Shown: positions 9,431 to 16,851, counted from the first letter of the stretch. The stretch: 64,000 nucleotides of DNA from Actinomadura graeca (GCF_019175365.1 NZ_CP059572.1:1612001-1676000); one strand, 5' to 3'. Translations and numbers: made by a program. The notes: generated by a model from the sequence alone, not told the origin.

Positions 9431-9544
9431 ATGACGTTCGAGTACGGCGCCGACGGGCCCAAGGTGATCGTCGCGGGCGTGGACGGGTCGGTCGCGGTCC
9501 GGCTCGTCCGCACGGGCCGGTGGCCGGTGACCGTGGTGCCGTGA
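9431..9544 (+). pseudogene. Universal stress protein remnant with internal deletion
   Basis: A 37-codon reading frame. It begins like a UspA protein (KVIVAGVDGS) and ends like the UspA C-terminus (GSVAVRLVRTGRWPVTVV). The two ends appear joined at the shared Gly-Ser, with the ~100 central residues missing. No good ribosome-binding site precedes ATG 9431, and it lies 23 bases after the RSH stop. I read it as a deletion relic rather than a functional small protein. Confidence 0.5.
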
Positions 9545-9615
9545 CCCGCCCGGTTCGATCGCCCGGTCCCGGGGAAGTGATCGGATGACGGCACGGAGGA
9601 CGAGGCGGGGACGCG

Positions 9616-10446
9616 ATGCCGGATCCCTATCTGACGGAGCTGGCCTGGGCGGGCTCCGCCCTCCGGCTGGCCGGGCGGATCACATGTGACCCCGCCGCCG
9701 AACCGGAGGTCGAGCTCCACCTGCGCGAACGCGACGGCGGCGACCTGCTGCGCCTGCCCGCCGCCGTCACCGCCCTGGGCGGCTCGGTCGCGTTCGAGGC
9801 CCTGGTGGACGTCGCGTCCGTCGAGGGCGGCCCGCCGCTGCCCGGCGGGCTGTGGGACGTCGCCGTCGCGGTCCCGGCGCCGGTGGGGACGGCCGTCCTG
9901 CCGCTCGGCCGTGACCGCGCCCCGGACGTGGACGCCTCGCCGCAGCGCCGGTTCCTGCCGGGCTCCGTCACGGTCGCCGTCTACTTCGACTCCGCGGGGC
10001 TCCTCGCGATCGACGTCGGCGGCCGTCCCCACTCCGGCGGGTCCACCCCGGCCGACCGGCTGGGCTGGGACGAGCGGGACGAGGAGGTCGCCGTCACCGG
10101 GCACCTGAACGGCGGGCGGCTCACCATGCCGGTCTCCGGGACGCTGAACCTGCTGGAGCGCCGCACCCGCGAGTCCTACCAGGTCATCGCCATGCTGGAG
10201 GAGGGGCCGGACGGCCTGTGCTACACCGCCCGGGTACCGGTCACGCGGACGTTCGTCGATGACCCGCTCCCCCGCGGCGTCTGGGACGTCTCCCTCTGCC
10301 TCGGCTTCTCCGGGATGCACCGCGAACTGCGGGTCCTGGCCCCCGACGAGCCGGTTGACGTGCACGTGCGGCGGCGGCTCCGGCACGTCCGCGTGGTGTC
10401 CACGACGGCGCCGGACCCGCTGACGATCACGGTCGGCCGCGCCTGA
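9616..10446 (+). CDS. Unknown two-module beta-rich protein
   Basis: A 276-aa protein I do not recognise. It has no signal peptide or membrane segment. Internal similarity suggests two tandem modules: the first (residues ~5-115) ends with LPGGLWDVAVAVPAP and a downstream RRFLPG, the second (~116-270) with LPRGVWDVSLCLGFSG and RRRLRHV. Alternating hydrophobic patterns fit Ig-like beta sandwiches. Similar modules occur as accessory domains in actinobacterial glycosyltransferases and teichoic-acid enzymes; this is a weak, remembered resemblance. A purine-rich Shine-Dalgarno precedes ATG 9616. The 3' end overlaps the convergent membrane-protein gene by 20 bp. Confidence 0.65.
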   Translation: MPDPYLTELAWAGSALRLAGRITCDPAAEPEVELHLRERDGGDLLRLPAAVTALGGSVAFEALVDVASVEGGPPLPGGLWDVAVAVPAPVGTAVLPLGRDRAPDVDASPQRRFLPGSVTVAVYFDSAGLLAIDVGGRPHSGGSTPADRLGWDERDEEVAVTGHLNGGRLTMPVSGTLNLLERRTRESYQVIAMLEEGPDGLCYTARVPVTRTFVDDPLPRGVWDVSLCLGFSGMHRELRVLAPDEPVDVHVRRRLRHVRVVSTTAPDPLTITVGRA

Positions 10447-11065
10447 CCCGCCCGTCCGGCCAGCCCCGGGGACCGCCGCCCGACGCGGCCACCACCGCCG
10501 CCAGCAGCGCGATCACCCCCGCCCCGCCGGCCAGGTTGAGGCCGGCCGTGGCGAGCGCGGCGGCGGGCGGGCCGTGCAGAGTCAGCGGCAGCACCGCGAC
10601 CAGCACCACCGCCGTCCCGCCGATCCAGCCGAAGGCCCTGACCGGACGCGCCGCCGTCGCCAGCAGGAGGTGCATCAGCGCCGTCGCCTGGATCGTGCCC
10701 GCCATCGCGCACAGCGCGTAGCTCGTCGCGGCCGCGCCGGTCCCGGTGTGCCGGCCGGCGAACACGGGGATCTGCACCCCGAGCAGGCCGCGCACCCCCA
10801 GCACGACGGCGAACGCGAGGCCCGCCGCGACCAGCGCGCAGGCCGCGCCCGTCCACCACAGCGGGCGCAGCGCCGGATCCGACCGCCCGGAGATCTCTTC
10901 GTGCAGCGCGACGAAGTCCTGGTACCGCTTGGCCGGAGCCTCCGCGGAGCGCCGCCGGGCCGTGGAGGAGCACCGGAACGAACGCTCAAAGGGCCGTGGC
11001 GCAGGGCGGCCGGCGTGCCTGCCGGGCAGGCCGCCGGAGTACCGCCCGAATGGCGTATCGGGCAT
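10427..11065 (-). CDS. Four-TM membrane protein, DUF6069-like
   Basis: A 212-aa protein with an Arg-rich cytoplasmic N-terminus (~70 residues) and four hydrophobic segments: around residues 70-92 (CALVAAGLAFAVVLGV), 110-130, 143-163 and 172-195. The layout and the GVQIPVFAG loop after the first helix resemble DUF6069 integral membrane proteins of actinobacteria. Function is unknown. ATG 11065 has a strong GGGGGAGGGG ribosome-binding site. It converges with the upstream unknown gene and overlaps it by 20 bp. Confidence 0.65.
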   Translation of the reverse strand: MPDTPFGRYSGGLPGRHAGRPAPRPFERSFRCSSTARRRSAEAPAKRYQDFVALHEEISGRSDPALRPLWWTGAACALVAAGLAFAVVLGVRGLLGVQIPVFAGRHTGTGAAATSYALCAMAGTIQATALMHLLLATAARPVRAFGWIGGTAVVLVAVLPLTLHGPPAAALATAGLNLAGGAGVIALLAAVVAASGGGPRGWPDGRVRRGRP

Positions 11066-11188
11066 GTCCCCTCCCCCGGTGCGAACGAGTAGGTGCTACC
11101 CGGCGCCGAAGGGCGGAACTCCCCCAACCCGAAAGATTTGCTGAGCTTTGGTCACGTCCGGCACAGTGCGCCCCCGCAGCCACGAAGG

Positions 11189-11216
11189 ACCCCGGGGGCC
11201 CACAAACCCCCGGGGT
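11189..11216 (-). terminator. Transcription terminator of glnII
   Basis: A perfect 10-bp inverted repeat (ACCCCGGGGG / CCCCCGGGGT) with an 8-nt loop. It lies 7 bases beyond the glnII stop codon on the minus strand. The T-tract is weak, as is usual in high-GC actinobacteria. Confidence 0.7.
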
Positions 11217-11222
11217 TCGCGA

Positions 11223-12236
11223 TCAGACCTGGCCGGCGTTCTCCAGCGCCTCGCAGCAGGTGCCGGTGATCAGGCGGGCCACCACGTACGGGTCGACGTT
11301 GGCGTTCGGACGGCGGTCCTCGATGTAGCCCTTCTTGTCCACCTCGACCTGCCAGGGGATCCGCACCGACGCGCCGCGGTCGGACACGCCGTAGCTGAAC
11401 TCGCTCCACGGCGCCGTCTCGTGCATCCCGGTCAGCCGCCGCTCGATGTCGGCGCCGTACCCCGCCACGTGCTCCTGCGCCTTCGAGGCCAGGGCCTCGC
11501 ACGCGGTGATGATGGCGTCGTAGCCCTCGCGCATCGCCTTGGTGGAGAAGTTGGTGTGCGCCCCCGCGCCGTTCCAGTCGCCCTCGACCGGCTTGGGGTC
11601 CAGGGTCGCGGAGACGTCGAAGTCCTCGGCGATGCGGTAGAGCAGCCAGCGCGCGACCCACAGGTGGTCGCCGACCTCCAGCGGCCCCGCCGGGCCGATC
11701 TGGAACTCCCACTGACCGGGCATGACCTCGGCGTTGATGCCGGAGATCTTCAGCCCGGCCTCGACGCAGGCGTCCAGGTGCGCCTCGACGATCTCGCGCC
11801 CGAAGACCTCGTCGGCGCCCACGCCGCAGTAGTAGAACCCCTGCGGGGCCGGGAAGCCGCGCTCCGGGAAGCCCAGCGGGCGCCCGTCCTTGAAGAAGGT
11901 GTACTCCTGCTCGATCCCGTACCAGGAGTCCTGCGCCTCGTACTTCTCGGCCACCGGACGGAGCTTGGCGCGCGTGTTGGTCTCGTGGGGCGTCCCGTCC
12001 ACCAGGTACACCTCGCACAGGACCAGCTTGTGGTCACCACCGCGGATGGGGTCCGGACACGAGAACACGGGCTTGAGGACGCAGTCGGACCTGTCGCCCG
12101 GGGCCTGGTTGGTGCTGGAGCCGTCGAACCCCCAGTCCGGCAGGTCGGCGCCGTCCGCGAGGATCCTCGTCTTCGACCGCAGCCGCGCGGTCGGCTCGGT
12201 GCCGTCGATCCAGATGTACTCGGCCTTGTAGCTCAA
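11223..12236 (-). CDS. glnII: Glutamine synthetase type II (eukaryotic-like)
   Basis: A 337-aa ATP-dependent glutamate-ammonia ligase of the GSII family. Matching blocks include KAEYIWIDGTEPTARLRSKT, WGFDGSSTNQA, VLCEVYLVDGTPHETNTR, WYGIEQEYTF, NAEVMPGQWEFQ, NGAGAHTNFSTK and the C-terminal DRRPNANVDPY. Length matches streptomycete GlnII (~340 aa). No in-frame ATG or GTG fits the N-terminus. A TTG at 12234-12236, seven bases after GGAGGG, gives LSYKAEYIW, so I choose TTG. It serves ammonium assimilation next to GlnA-type GSI. A perfect terminator follows. Nitrogen control by GlnR is expected from the family, but I could not identify a convincing GlnR box. Confidence 0.95.
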   Translation of the reverse strand: MSYKAEYIWIDGTEPTARLRSKTRILADGADLPDWGFDGSSTNQAPGDRSDCVLKPVFSCPDPIRGGDHKLVLCEVYLVDGTPHETNTRAKLRPVAEKYEAQDSWYGIEQEYTFFKDGRPLGFPERGFPAPQGFYYCGVGADEVFGREIVEAHLDACVEAGLKISGINAEVMPGQWEFQIGPAGPLEVGDHLWVARWLLYRIAEDFDVSATLDPKPVEGDWNGAGAHTNFSTKAMREGYDAIITACEALASKAQEHVAGYGADIERRLTGMHETAPWSEFSYGVSDRGASVRIPWQVEVDKKGYIEDRRPNANVDPYVVARLITGTCCEALENAGQV

Positions 12237-12617
12237 CGTCGATCCCTCCGGAGGGCCTTGTGGGTTCCCCCAGAAGCTGCCAACAGGCCATTTCGGACCT
12301 GTTGCCCAAATGTGAACGGCATGTAAAACGCACCCTGACCTGCCCAAATCACCTGAGACGTCGGTCACACCGCCCGGCCGCACACCCGGGTACTGGCCGA
12401 GTACGGTCACTTCGGCCCCCTCTCCGGGACGCCCAGCTCGACGTCCGGCGGACCACGGGCCGGGCACCACGGGGTCCGCCGCCGTCCGGGCAGGCGAACG
12501 CATCGCACATTCGGCGTCCAGGGCGGAATCCGACACCGCGCTCGATACGATGAGCCCGAACCCGATAGGCACCCTCGCCTTCGCCCCCGAATAATCCCTC
12601 TATGGCGCTGCTGTGAC
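12237..12617. promoter_or_regulatory. Divergent glnII/crp control region with inverted repeat
   Basis: About 380 bases between divergent genes. It is locally less GC-rich near 12290-12350. An inverted repeat CAACAGG (12281-12287) / CCTGTTG (12298-12304) with a 10-base spacer lies 45-68 bases upstream of the glnII TTG. It could be an operator or a leader hairpin. No other structure is convincing. Confidence 0.4.
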
Positions 12618-13307
12618 ATGACCGATCTGAAATCCCTTCTGCCTGAGAACGGCTGGGCACGGCTGGCGGGGACCGGTACCGCCAAAACCTTCTCGCCACG
12701 TGAGATCCTGCTCCGTCAGGGATATGTGGACGATCATCTGATCCTGTTATTGCACGGACGGGTCAAGGTGACCTGGCTCGGCGCGGACGGCAACGAGATC
12801 GTCCTCGCGATCCGGGGGTCGGGTGACCTCATCGGCGAGATCGCCCTGCTGAGCGGGCAGGGGCACTCGGCGAACGTCTCGGCCATCGACCGCTGCGCGA
12901 CCAGGCTCATCTCCTCCGGCGAGTTCAACGACGCGATCAGGGAGCTGGACTGCGAGAAGGCGGTCATGCACCACGCGCTCAGCCGCCTCCACGAGAACGA
13001 GATCTTCCGGGCCGAGCTGCCGACGCTGCCGGCCGAGCAGCGCGTCCTCCGGACACTGCTGCGCCTGGCCGTCTCCCCCGCGGCGCGCCGCCGCGCGGAC
13101 CCGGTCGAGGTGCCCCTCGACCAGGCGGAATTCGGCCGCACGGTGGGCCTCTCCCGCGGCCACGTGTCCACGGACCTGGGCAAACTGCGCTCCCTGGGCC
13201 TCATCGAGACATGCCGGGGCCGGATCCTCATCCACGACATGGACGCGCTCCGGCGGATGTCGAGCGGAAATCCCGCCGATTCGCCGAGCCCAGTGTCCGA
13301 TCCATGA
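12618..13307 (+). CDS. CRP/FNR-family cyclic-nucleotide-type transcription regulator
   Basis: A 229-aa regulator. Residues ~15-115 form a cNMP-binding beta barrel with LLRQGYVDDHLILLLHGRVK and the phosphate-binding cassette GEIALLSGQGHSANVSAI (from residue 73). The usual cassette is G-E-x-A-L-x(4)-R-(S/A)-A. Here Glu74 is kept but the phosphate-contacting Arg is His83, so ligand binding may be altered. Residues ~165-215 form a CRP-type winged helix (FGRTVGLSRGHVSTDLGKL, then GLIETCRGRILI). It lies 64 bases upstream of a nucleotidyl-cyclase-like gene on the same strand, so it is a plausible sensor of that cyclase's product. Spacing and order suggest one operon; this is inferred. Confidence 0.9.
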   Translation: MTDLKSLLPENGWARLAGTGTAKTFSPREILLRQGYVDDHLILLLHGRVKVTWLGADGNEIVLAIRGSGDLIGEIALLSGQGHSANVSAIDRCATRLISSGEFNDAIRELDCEKAVMHHALSRLHENEIFRAELPTLPAEQRVLRTLLRLAVSPAARRRADPVEVPLDQAEFGRTVGLSRGHVSTDLGKLRSLGLIETCRGRILIHDMDALRRMSSGNPADSPSPVSDP

Positions 13308-13371
13308 CATAGCCACGGTGGTCATCGCTGAAGACTGGTCGCAGGGGACCTGAACCAGCGAGGACCAATTC

Positions 13372-14568
13372 ATGGGCGACGACGACTCACTCGTCGAGCG
13401 TTTCGTGCTCGGCGTCGATATCGAGAAGTACAGCAAGCGCACCACCCGGCACCAGAAGATCATGCAGGAACGCCTGCGCGCGATCCTCGACCTGGCCGCG
13501 CGGGAAGGGGGGATCGACCGGGCCGAGTGGGACGTCAAGGGCGAGGGCGACGGCGGCCTCGCCGCCCTGCCGCCCGGCGCGGACCTGGCCCGCTTCATCG
13601 GATCGTTCGTCCGCGGCCTCGACGACCGGTTGCGGCTCCACAACGAGGACCACAGCCCGGCCCTGCGCATACGGCTGCGGCTCGCGATGCACTGCGACGT
13701 CCTCACGCCCTCGGCGTTCGGCACCGCCGGTCCCGCCTTCATCGAGGTCGCCCGGCTGCTCTCCGCGGAACCGCTGCGCGAGGCGCTCCTGAGGGACGAC
13801 CAGGCACGCCTCGTCCTGCTGGTGTCCCCCGAGGTGTTCCGCAAGGTCGTCGGCTCCGATCTGGCCTCGTTACGCGAAAGCGATTTCACCGAGGTCCGTG
13901 TGAGCCATTCCGAAAAGGACTACGAAAAGACGGCCCACCTCCACGTGCCAGGACGTCATCCCGCCCCCGTCCCCCACACGCAGAAGGCCGCTCCCACCCC
14001 ACCCGCGTCCGGAACGACATGGCAGATGGGCGACGGCAACAAGAACTTCGGGGTCAACAACCAAATCGGCGGTGACTTCCACCTGAGCGTGCAGGAGGCA
14101 CCAAGGGCCGATCCCCTCGCCACGGGCCTGACGGCCTTCCACGACCACGACTACGCCATGGCCTCGGCGAACCTCCGCCATGCGGCGACGCAGGCCGCGG
14201 AGCTGCGCGAAGAGGCGGACATACGCTTCCGCCTCGCCACGGCCTATCTCCACGGACACCGGCCCCGCCTGCATCGGCGGTCCAACATCCAGCGCATCGA
14301 ACGCGAACTGGAAAAGGTCCTCGCCATCGACCCGCACCACACCGGGGCGCTGCTCCTGTGGGCGATCACCAAGCAGGACTACTACCAGCAGAACGGCTTC
14401 GACTACACCGGGCCGCCCCCGGACCAGATGGCGGCCCCCGTTCTCCGCACGCCGCTCACCCGCAGGGGATACGAACTCGCCGCGGAGATCGTCGAGCACG
14501 TGCCGGCCCCGGACAACCCGATCTGGTCGTGGATCCGCGCCCAGGTCCCTCCCGAGGAGACCGGATGA
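13372..14568 (+). CDS. Class III nucleotidyl-cyclase-like protein with TPR-like C-terminus
   Basis: 398 aa in three parts. Residues ~10-195 resemble class III cyclases: metal Asp16 in VLGVDIEKYS, Lys56 and Asp60 in VKGEGDGGLAAL, and GPAFIEVARLL where Arg128 sits at the transition-state Arg position. The usual Asn four residues earlier is Ile124. Residues 217-238 form an Asn/Gly-rich motif (MGDGNKNFGVNNQIGGDFHL) inside a Pro-rich linker. Residues ~245-395 are helical and TPR-like (AFHDHDYAMASANLRHAA, ATAYLHGH, LEKVLAIDPHHTGALLLW). The downstream membrane-protein gene overlaps its stop by ATGA, and a PycTM-like effector follows. By analogy with Pycsar anti-phage systems it may make a cyclic pyrimidine or purine nucleotide. 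Substrate and activity are not shown. GAGGAC precedes ATG 13372. Confidence 0.75.
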   Translation: MGDDDSLVERFVLGVDIEKYSKRTTRHQKIMQERLRAILDLAAREGGIDRAEWDVKGEGDGGLAALPPGADLARFIGSFVRGLDDRLRLHNEDHSPALRIRLRLAMHCDVLTPSAFGTAGPAFIEVARLLSAEPLREALLRDDQARLVLLVSPEVFRKVVGSDLASLRESDFTEVRVSHSEKDYEKTAHLHVPGRHPAPVPHTQKAAPTPPASGTTWQMGDGNKNFGVNNQIGGDFHLSVQEAPRADPLATGLTAFHDHDYAMASANLRHAATQAAELREEADIRFRLATAYLHGHRPRLHRRSNIQRIERELEKVLAIDPHHTGALLLWAITKQDYYQQNGFDYTGPPPDQMAAPVLRTPLTRRGYELAAEIVEHVPAPDNPIWSWIRAQVPPEETG

Positions 14569-15497
14569 ATCCCGCCGCCGAGACGGCCGGCCCCTACGCC
14601 CCCCGCCCCATCCGCGGGTATTTCGTGGCCCCGCCGGAGGAACGGGACCTCTCCATCGGCCTGACCCTCGCCATCATCGGTTCCGTCATGCTCCTGGGCG
14701 CCTTCGTGCTCCCCTTCATCTTCTTCGGCGCAGGCGCCGCCAGCTCAGAAGAGGACCCGAGCACCGCGGCCATCGCCATACTCTTCGCCCTGATCACCTT
14801 CTTCGGCGGGAACCTCGTCGGCTGGCCCCTGCTCATCTTCGGCTCGATACGGCTCTTCCGGTACCAGCGGCAGAAGAGCGCCAGGACGGGCGCCCCGTCC
14901 GACGAGCAGATGGACCAGTGGTTCTTCGACGACATGCGCCGCATCGAGCACCAGGCGACGCAGGAGATGAACATCCCGGCCGAGACGATCACCAGGCGCC
15001 CCCTCCTGGTGGTCGGTCCGGCGCTCCCCACCGACTACGCGATCGGGCTCGACGGGAAACCCCGATACGCCAGCTACGAGGTCGCCGTGGTCGTCCTCAC
15101 CCGCCACCAGGTCTGCGCCTACACCTGCGTCCTGAACTTCGCCACAGGCGTCCGCGACCTGGAGACCACCCACGAGTTCATGATCAGCGACGTGACCACG
15201 ATCGGCACGATCAACGACCGCCTGGCCGACCACGGCGGCGGGGCCTCCAGCGGCCGGGTGATCAGGATGGCGGGCCCCATCGCCATGAGCTTCCTGACAC
15301 CCGCCGACGTCAGCGTCCGCCAGGAATTCCGCATCACCCTGACCAGCGGGGACGCCCTCGCGGTCAACGTCGGCTGCCACGTGAACGGCACCACCCTGAG
15401 CGACGAGGGCTACCGCGGCTACGTCCGCGACACGGTGCGCGCCCTGCGCGCCACCCTTCGGGCGATCAAGAGCCCGGACCCCACCGACGAGCCATGA
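14565..15497 (+). CDS. Two-TM membrane protein with cytosolic PH-like domain
   Basis: 310 aa. Two hydrophobic segments at residues ~28-52 (LTLAIIGSVMLLGAFVLPFI) and ~65-92 (AIAILFALITFFGGNLVGWP) are followed by a basic stretch and a ~215-residue soluble part. The latter alternates beta strands (YEVAVVVLTRHQVCAYTC, EFMISDVTTIGTI, EFRITLTSGDALAVNV) and ends with an amphipathic helix, which resembles bacterial PH-like domains. ATG overlaps the TGA of the cyclase-like gene, with GAGGAGA as ribosome-binding site, so expression is coupled. I do not recognise a named family. In context it is probably a membrane partner or effector of the cassette. Confidence 0.65.
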   Translation: MNPAAETAGPYAPRPIRGYFVAPPEERDLSIGLTLAIIGSVMLLGAFVLPFIFFGAGAASSEEDPSTAAIAILFALITFFGGNLVGWPLLIFGSIRLFRYQRQKSARTGAPSDEQMDQWFFDDMRRIEHQATQEMNIPAETITRRPLLVVGPALPTDYAIGLDGKPRYASYEVAVVVLTRHQVCAYTCVLNFATGVRDLETTHEFMISDVTTIGTINDRLADHGGGASSGRVIRMAGPIAMSFLTPADVSVRQEFRITLTSGDALAVNVGCHVNGTTLSDEGYRGYVRDTVRALRATLRAIKSPDPTDEP

Positions 15498-15510
15498 ACG
15501 GGAGCGCGCC

Positions 15511-15996
15511 GTGAACACGGAGACCAACGAGAACGAGGCGATCGTGGCGGTGACGGTCATGACCGCGTTCCAGAACTACCTGCAGCACGCCGAGGCGAAG
15601 ATCTCGACCCTGCTCGTCGCGCACACGGGAGCGGTCCTCGCCGTCATGGCCGCACTCCCGAACCTGCCGTCCCCCGGCGGGGACTCGATCCTCGTCCTCC
15701 CGGCCGTCTACGGCGCCTTCGTCCTCTCCTTCCTCTTCTCCGGCCACCATCTCGTCCAGGCACTACGCCCCCGCCTGCGGACCCCCATCTCACCCAGCGC
15801 CTTCGGCATCATGGGCGTCTCCCCCAACCTGCCCGCCGGTTTCGAAGCCCAGCGGGACGCGGCCTGGCAAATGGTGAGGGTCTTCGCCGAACTGGCCGAA
15901 ACCAAACACCGGCACGTGGCCAAGGCCATCCCCGGAACAGCCGCGATGCTCACCTCCGCCCTCCTCTGCGTAGCAATCACCATGGCCCTAGGCTGA
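15511..15996 (+). CDS. PycTM-like membrane effector (DUF5706/Pycsar effector type)
   Basis: 161 aa. An N-terminal helix leads into HAEAKISTLL and a first TM (residues ~33-51), a second TM (~60-80, LVLPAVYGAFVLSFLF), then the LRPRL motif, a loop, a helix ELAETKHRHVAKAI (~127-140) and a C-terminal TM (~143-160). The order 'x-AKx-x-LL TM - TM - RPRL - long loop - K-R-x-V-x-A TM' is that of Pycsar effector (PycTM) proteins, which disrupt the membrane when a cyclase product binds. The GTG start at 15511 follows GGGAG by six bases, 13 bases after the previous stop, so it closes the cyclase operon. Assignment rests on pattern recognition. Confidence 0.72.
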   Translation: MNTETNENEAIVAVTVMTAFQNYLQHAEAKISTLLVAHTGAVLAVMAALPNLPSPGGDSILVLPAVYGAFVLSFLFSGHHLVQALRPRLRTPISPSAFGIMGVSPNLPAGFEAQRDAAWQMVRVFAELAETKHRHVAKAIPGTAAMLTSALLCVAITMALG

Positions 15997-16039
15997 ACAC
16001 GCCACTGGGAAAAGTCCCGTCCCCGAGGAAGAGTGTTCA
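15994..16039 (+). terminator. Nested hairpin after the cyclase/effector operon
   Basis: TGAACAC (15994-16000) pairs with GTGTTCA (16033-16039). Inside lies a GGGA/TCCC stem (16007-16018) with an AAAG loop. It overlaps the stop codon of the PycTM-like gene. A terminator or structured 3' end is plausible, though no T-run follows. Confidence 0.35.
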
Positions 16040-16292
16040 CTCCCAACCGGAGGACAGCGACGGCCACAAGGACGCCACCTCCTTGGCCAATTTCCCCCAG
16101 ACATGTGTGCCATAGATGAAACCAACCTCGCCCGACTCGGTGATATGTATGCGAACCCTTCCTTACACGCATGCCTGCCCGGGCCGTCAGGCGGTGTAGG
16201 TGTGGTTGGCGTGAGCTGGTCGCGTTGCGACGGAAGGGTCTGGACCCGCAGAGCTCACGGTCGGGACCCAGAGACACGAAGACCCCGTTCCT

Positions 16293-16463
16293 ATGCTTGG
16301 GAACAGGGTCTTTTGGCTGGTGGACCTTGTCCGCCATTACTCGAACCGGGCGGATGTCCTTGTTGATCTTCAATACGCGGCCCGGAGCCTGGCAAAGGCC
16401 ATGGCTGACCCTACCGTTGCTTCCGTGAGCGTTCGGCGTGAGCTCAACCCGAGACAGCGGTGA
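16293..16463 (+). CDS. Small ORF (56 aa), mobile-element type, possibly truncated
   Basis: A 56-codon frame with natural amino-acid composition (LVDLVRHYSNRADVLVDLQY and SVSVRRELNPRQR). It ends five bases before the GTG of the next gene. The frame is open back to 16215, but ATG 16293 is the only start, and it lacks a Shine-Dalgarno. That suggests the 5' part of a larger gene was lost. The ATG sits in the loop of an imperfect 13-bp hairpin (16279-16291 with 16300-16312, one mismatch) followed by T residues, which may instead be a terminator. I do not recognise the family. Confidence 0.4.
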   Translation: MLGNRVFWLVDLVRHYSNRADVLVDLQYAARSLAKAMADPTVASVSVRRELNPRQR

Positions 16464-16467
16464 CCCG

Positions 16468-16851
16468 GTGGCGGCCGCGCTCCGTACCGATGACCCCGAT
16501 CCGGCCGTTACCGCGGGGGCCGGCGACCGGGTCCAGGAGCCGACCGAGGCCGAGAGCCTCGTCACCGAGGACGACAACCGCGAGCCGAGGACACCGGCCG
16601 CCGCCCGCGGACTGGTGTACGACTGGCTCCGCCACCGCCAGGAGAGCCGGAGGCCGTCGTTCACCGCTTCCGACTCCGAGCTGACCGCCGTCCGTAACCG
16701 CTCCGGCAACGGCCGCGCCTGGATCTACAAGGTCCTCAAAGACCTGACCGCCCGCGGCGTCCTTTGGGCCGACAAGTCCGGTAGCAGCACGACGTTCACC
16801 ATCACCGACCTGTCGCCACTGGACCACGACGACCTCGGACACGCCGCATGA
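16468..16851 (+). CDS. Winged-helix-like protein, mobile-element associated
   Basis: 127 aa from GTG 16468; an alternative GTG at 16438 overlaps the preceding small frame. The N-terminal ~45 residues are acidic and disordered. Residues ~50-115 look like a winged helix: GLVYDWLRHRQE, FTASDSELTAVRN, AWIYKVLKDLTARGVLW and SSTTFTITDL. Such domains end replication or transfer proteins of actinobacterial integrative elements. It is flanked by an orphan 56-codon frame and an integrase relic, so it may be a fragment of a lost element. Function is unproven. Confidence 0.5.
   Translation: MAAALRTDDPDPAVTAGAGDRVQEPTEAESLVTEDDNREPRTPAAARGLVYDWLRHRQESRRPSFTASDSELTAVRNRSGNGRAWIYKVLKDLTARGVLWADKSGSSTTFTITDLSPLDHDDLGHAA

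Noticed and set aside
12290..12380. Possible GlnR box upstream of glnII
   Set aside because: GTTTTACAT and GTTCACAT resemble parts of the GTnAC/GaAAC pattern, but spacing and bases do not fit well enough.
16336..16360. Possible att repeat (TCGAACCG) of the tRNA-Val T-loop region
   Set aside because: Only eight bases match and the flanks differ; it is not a credible attachment duplication.
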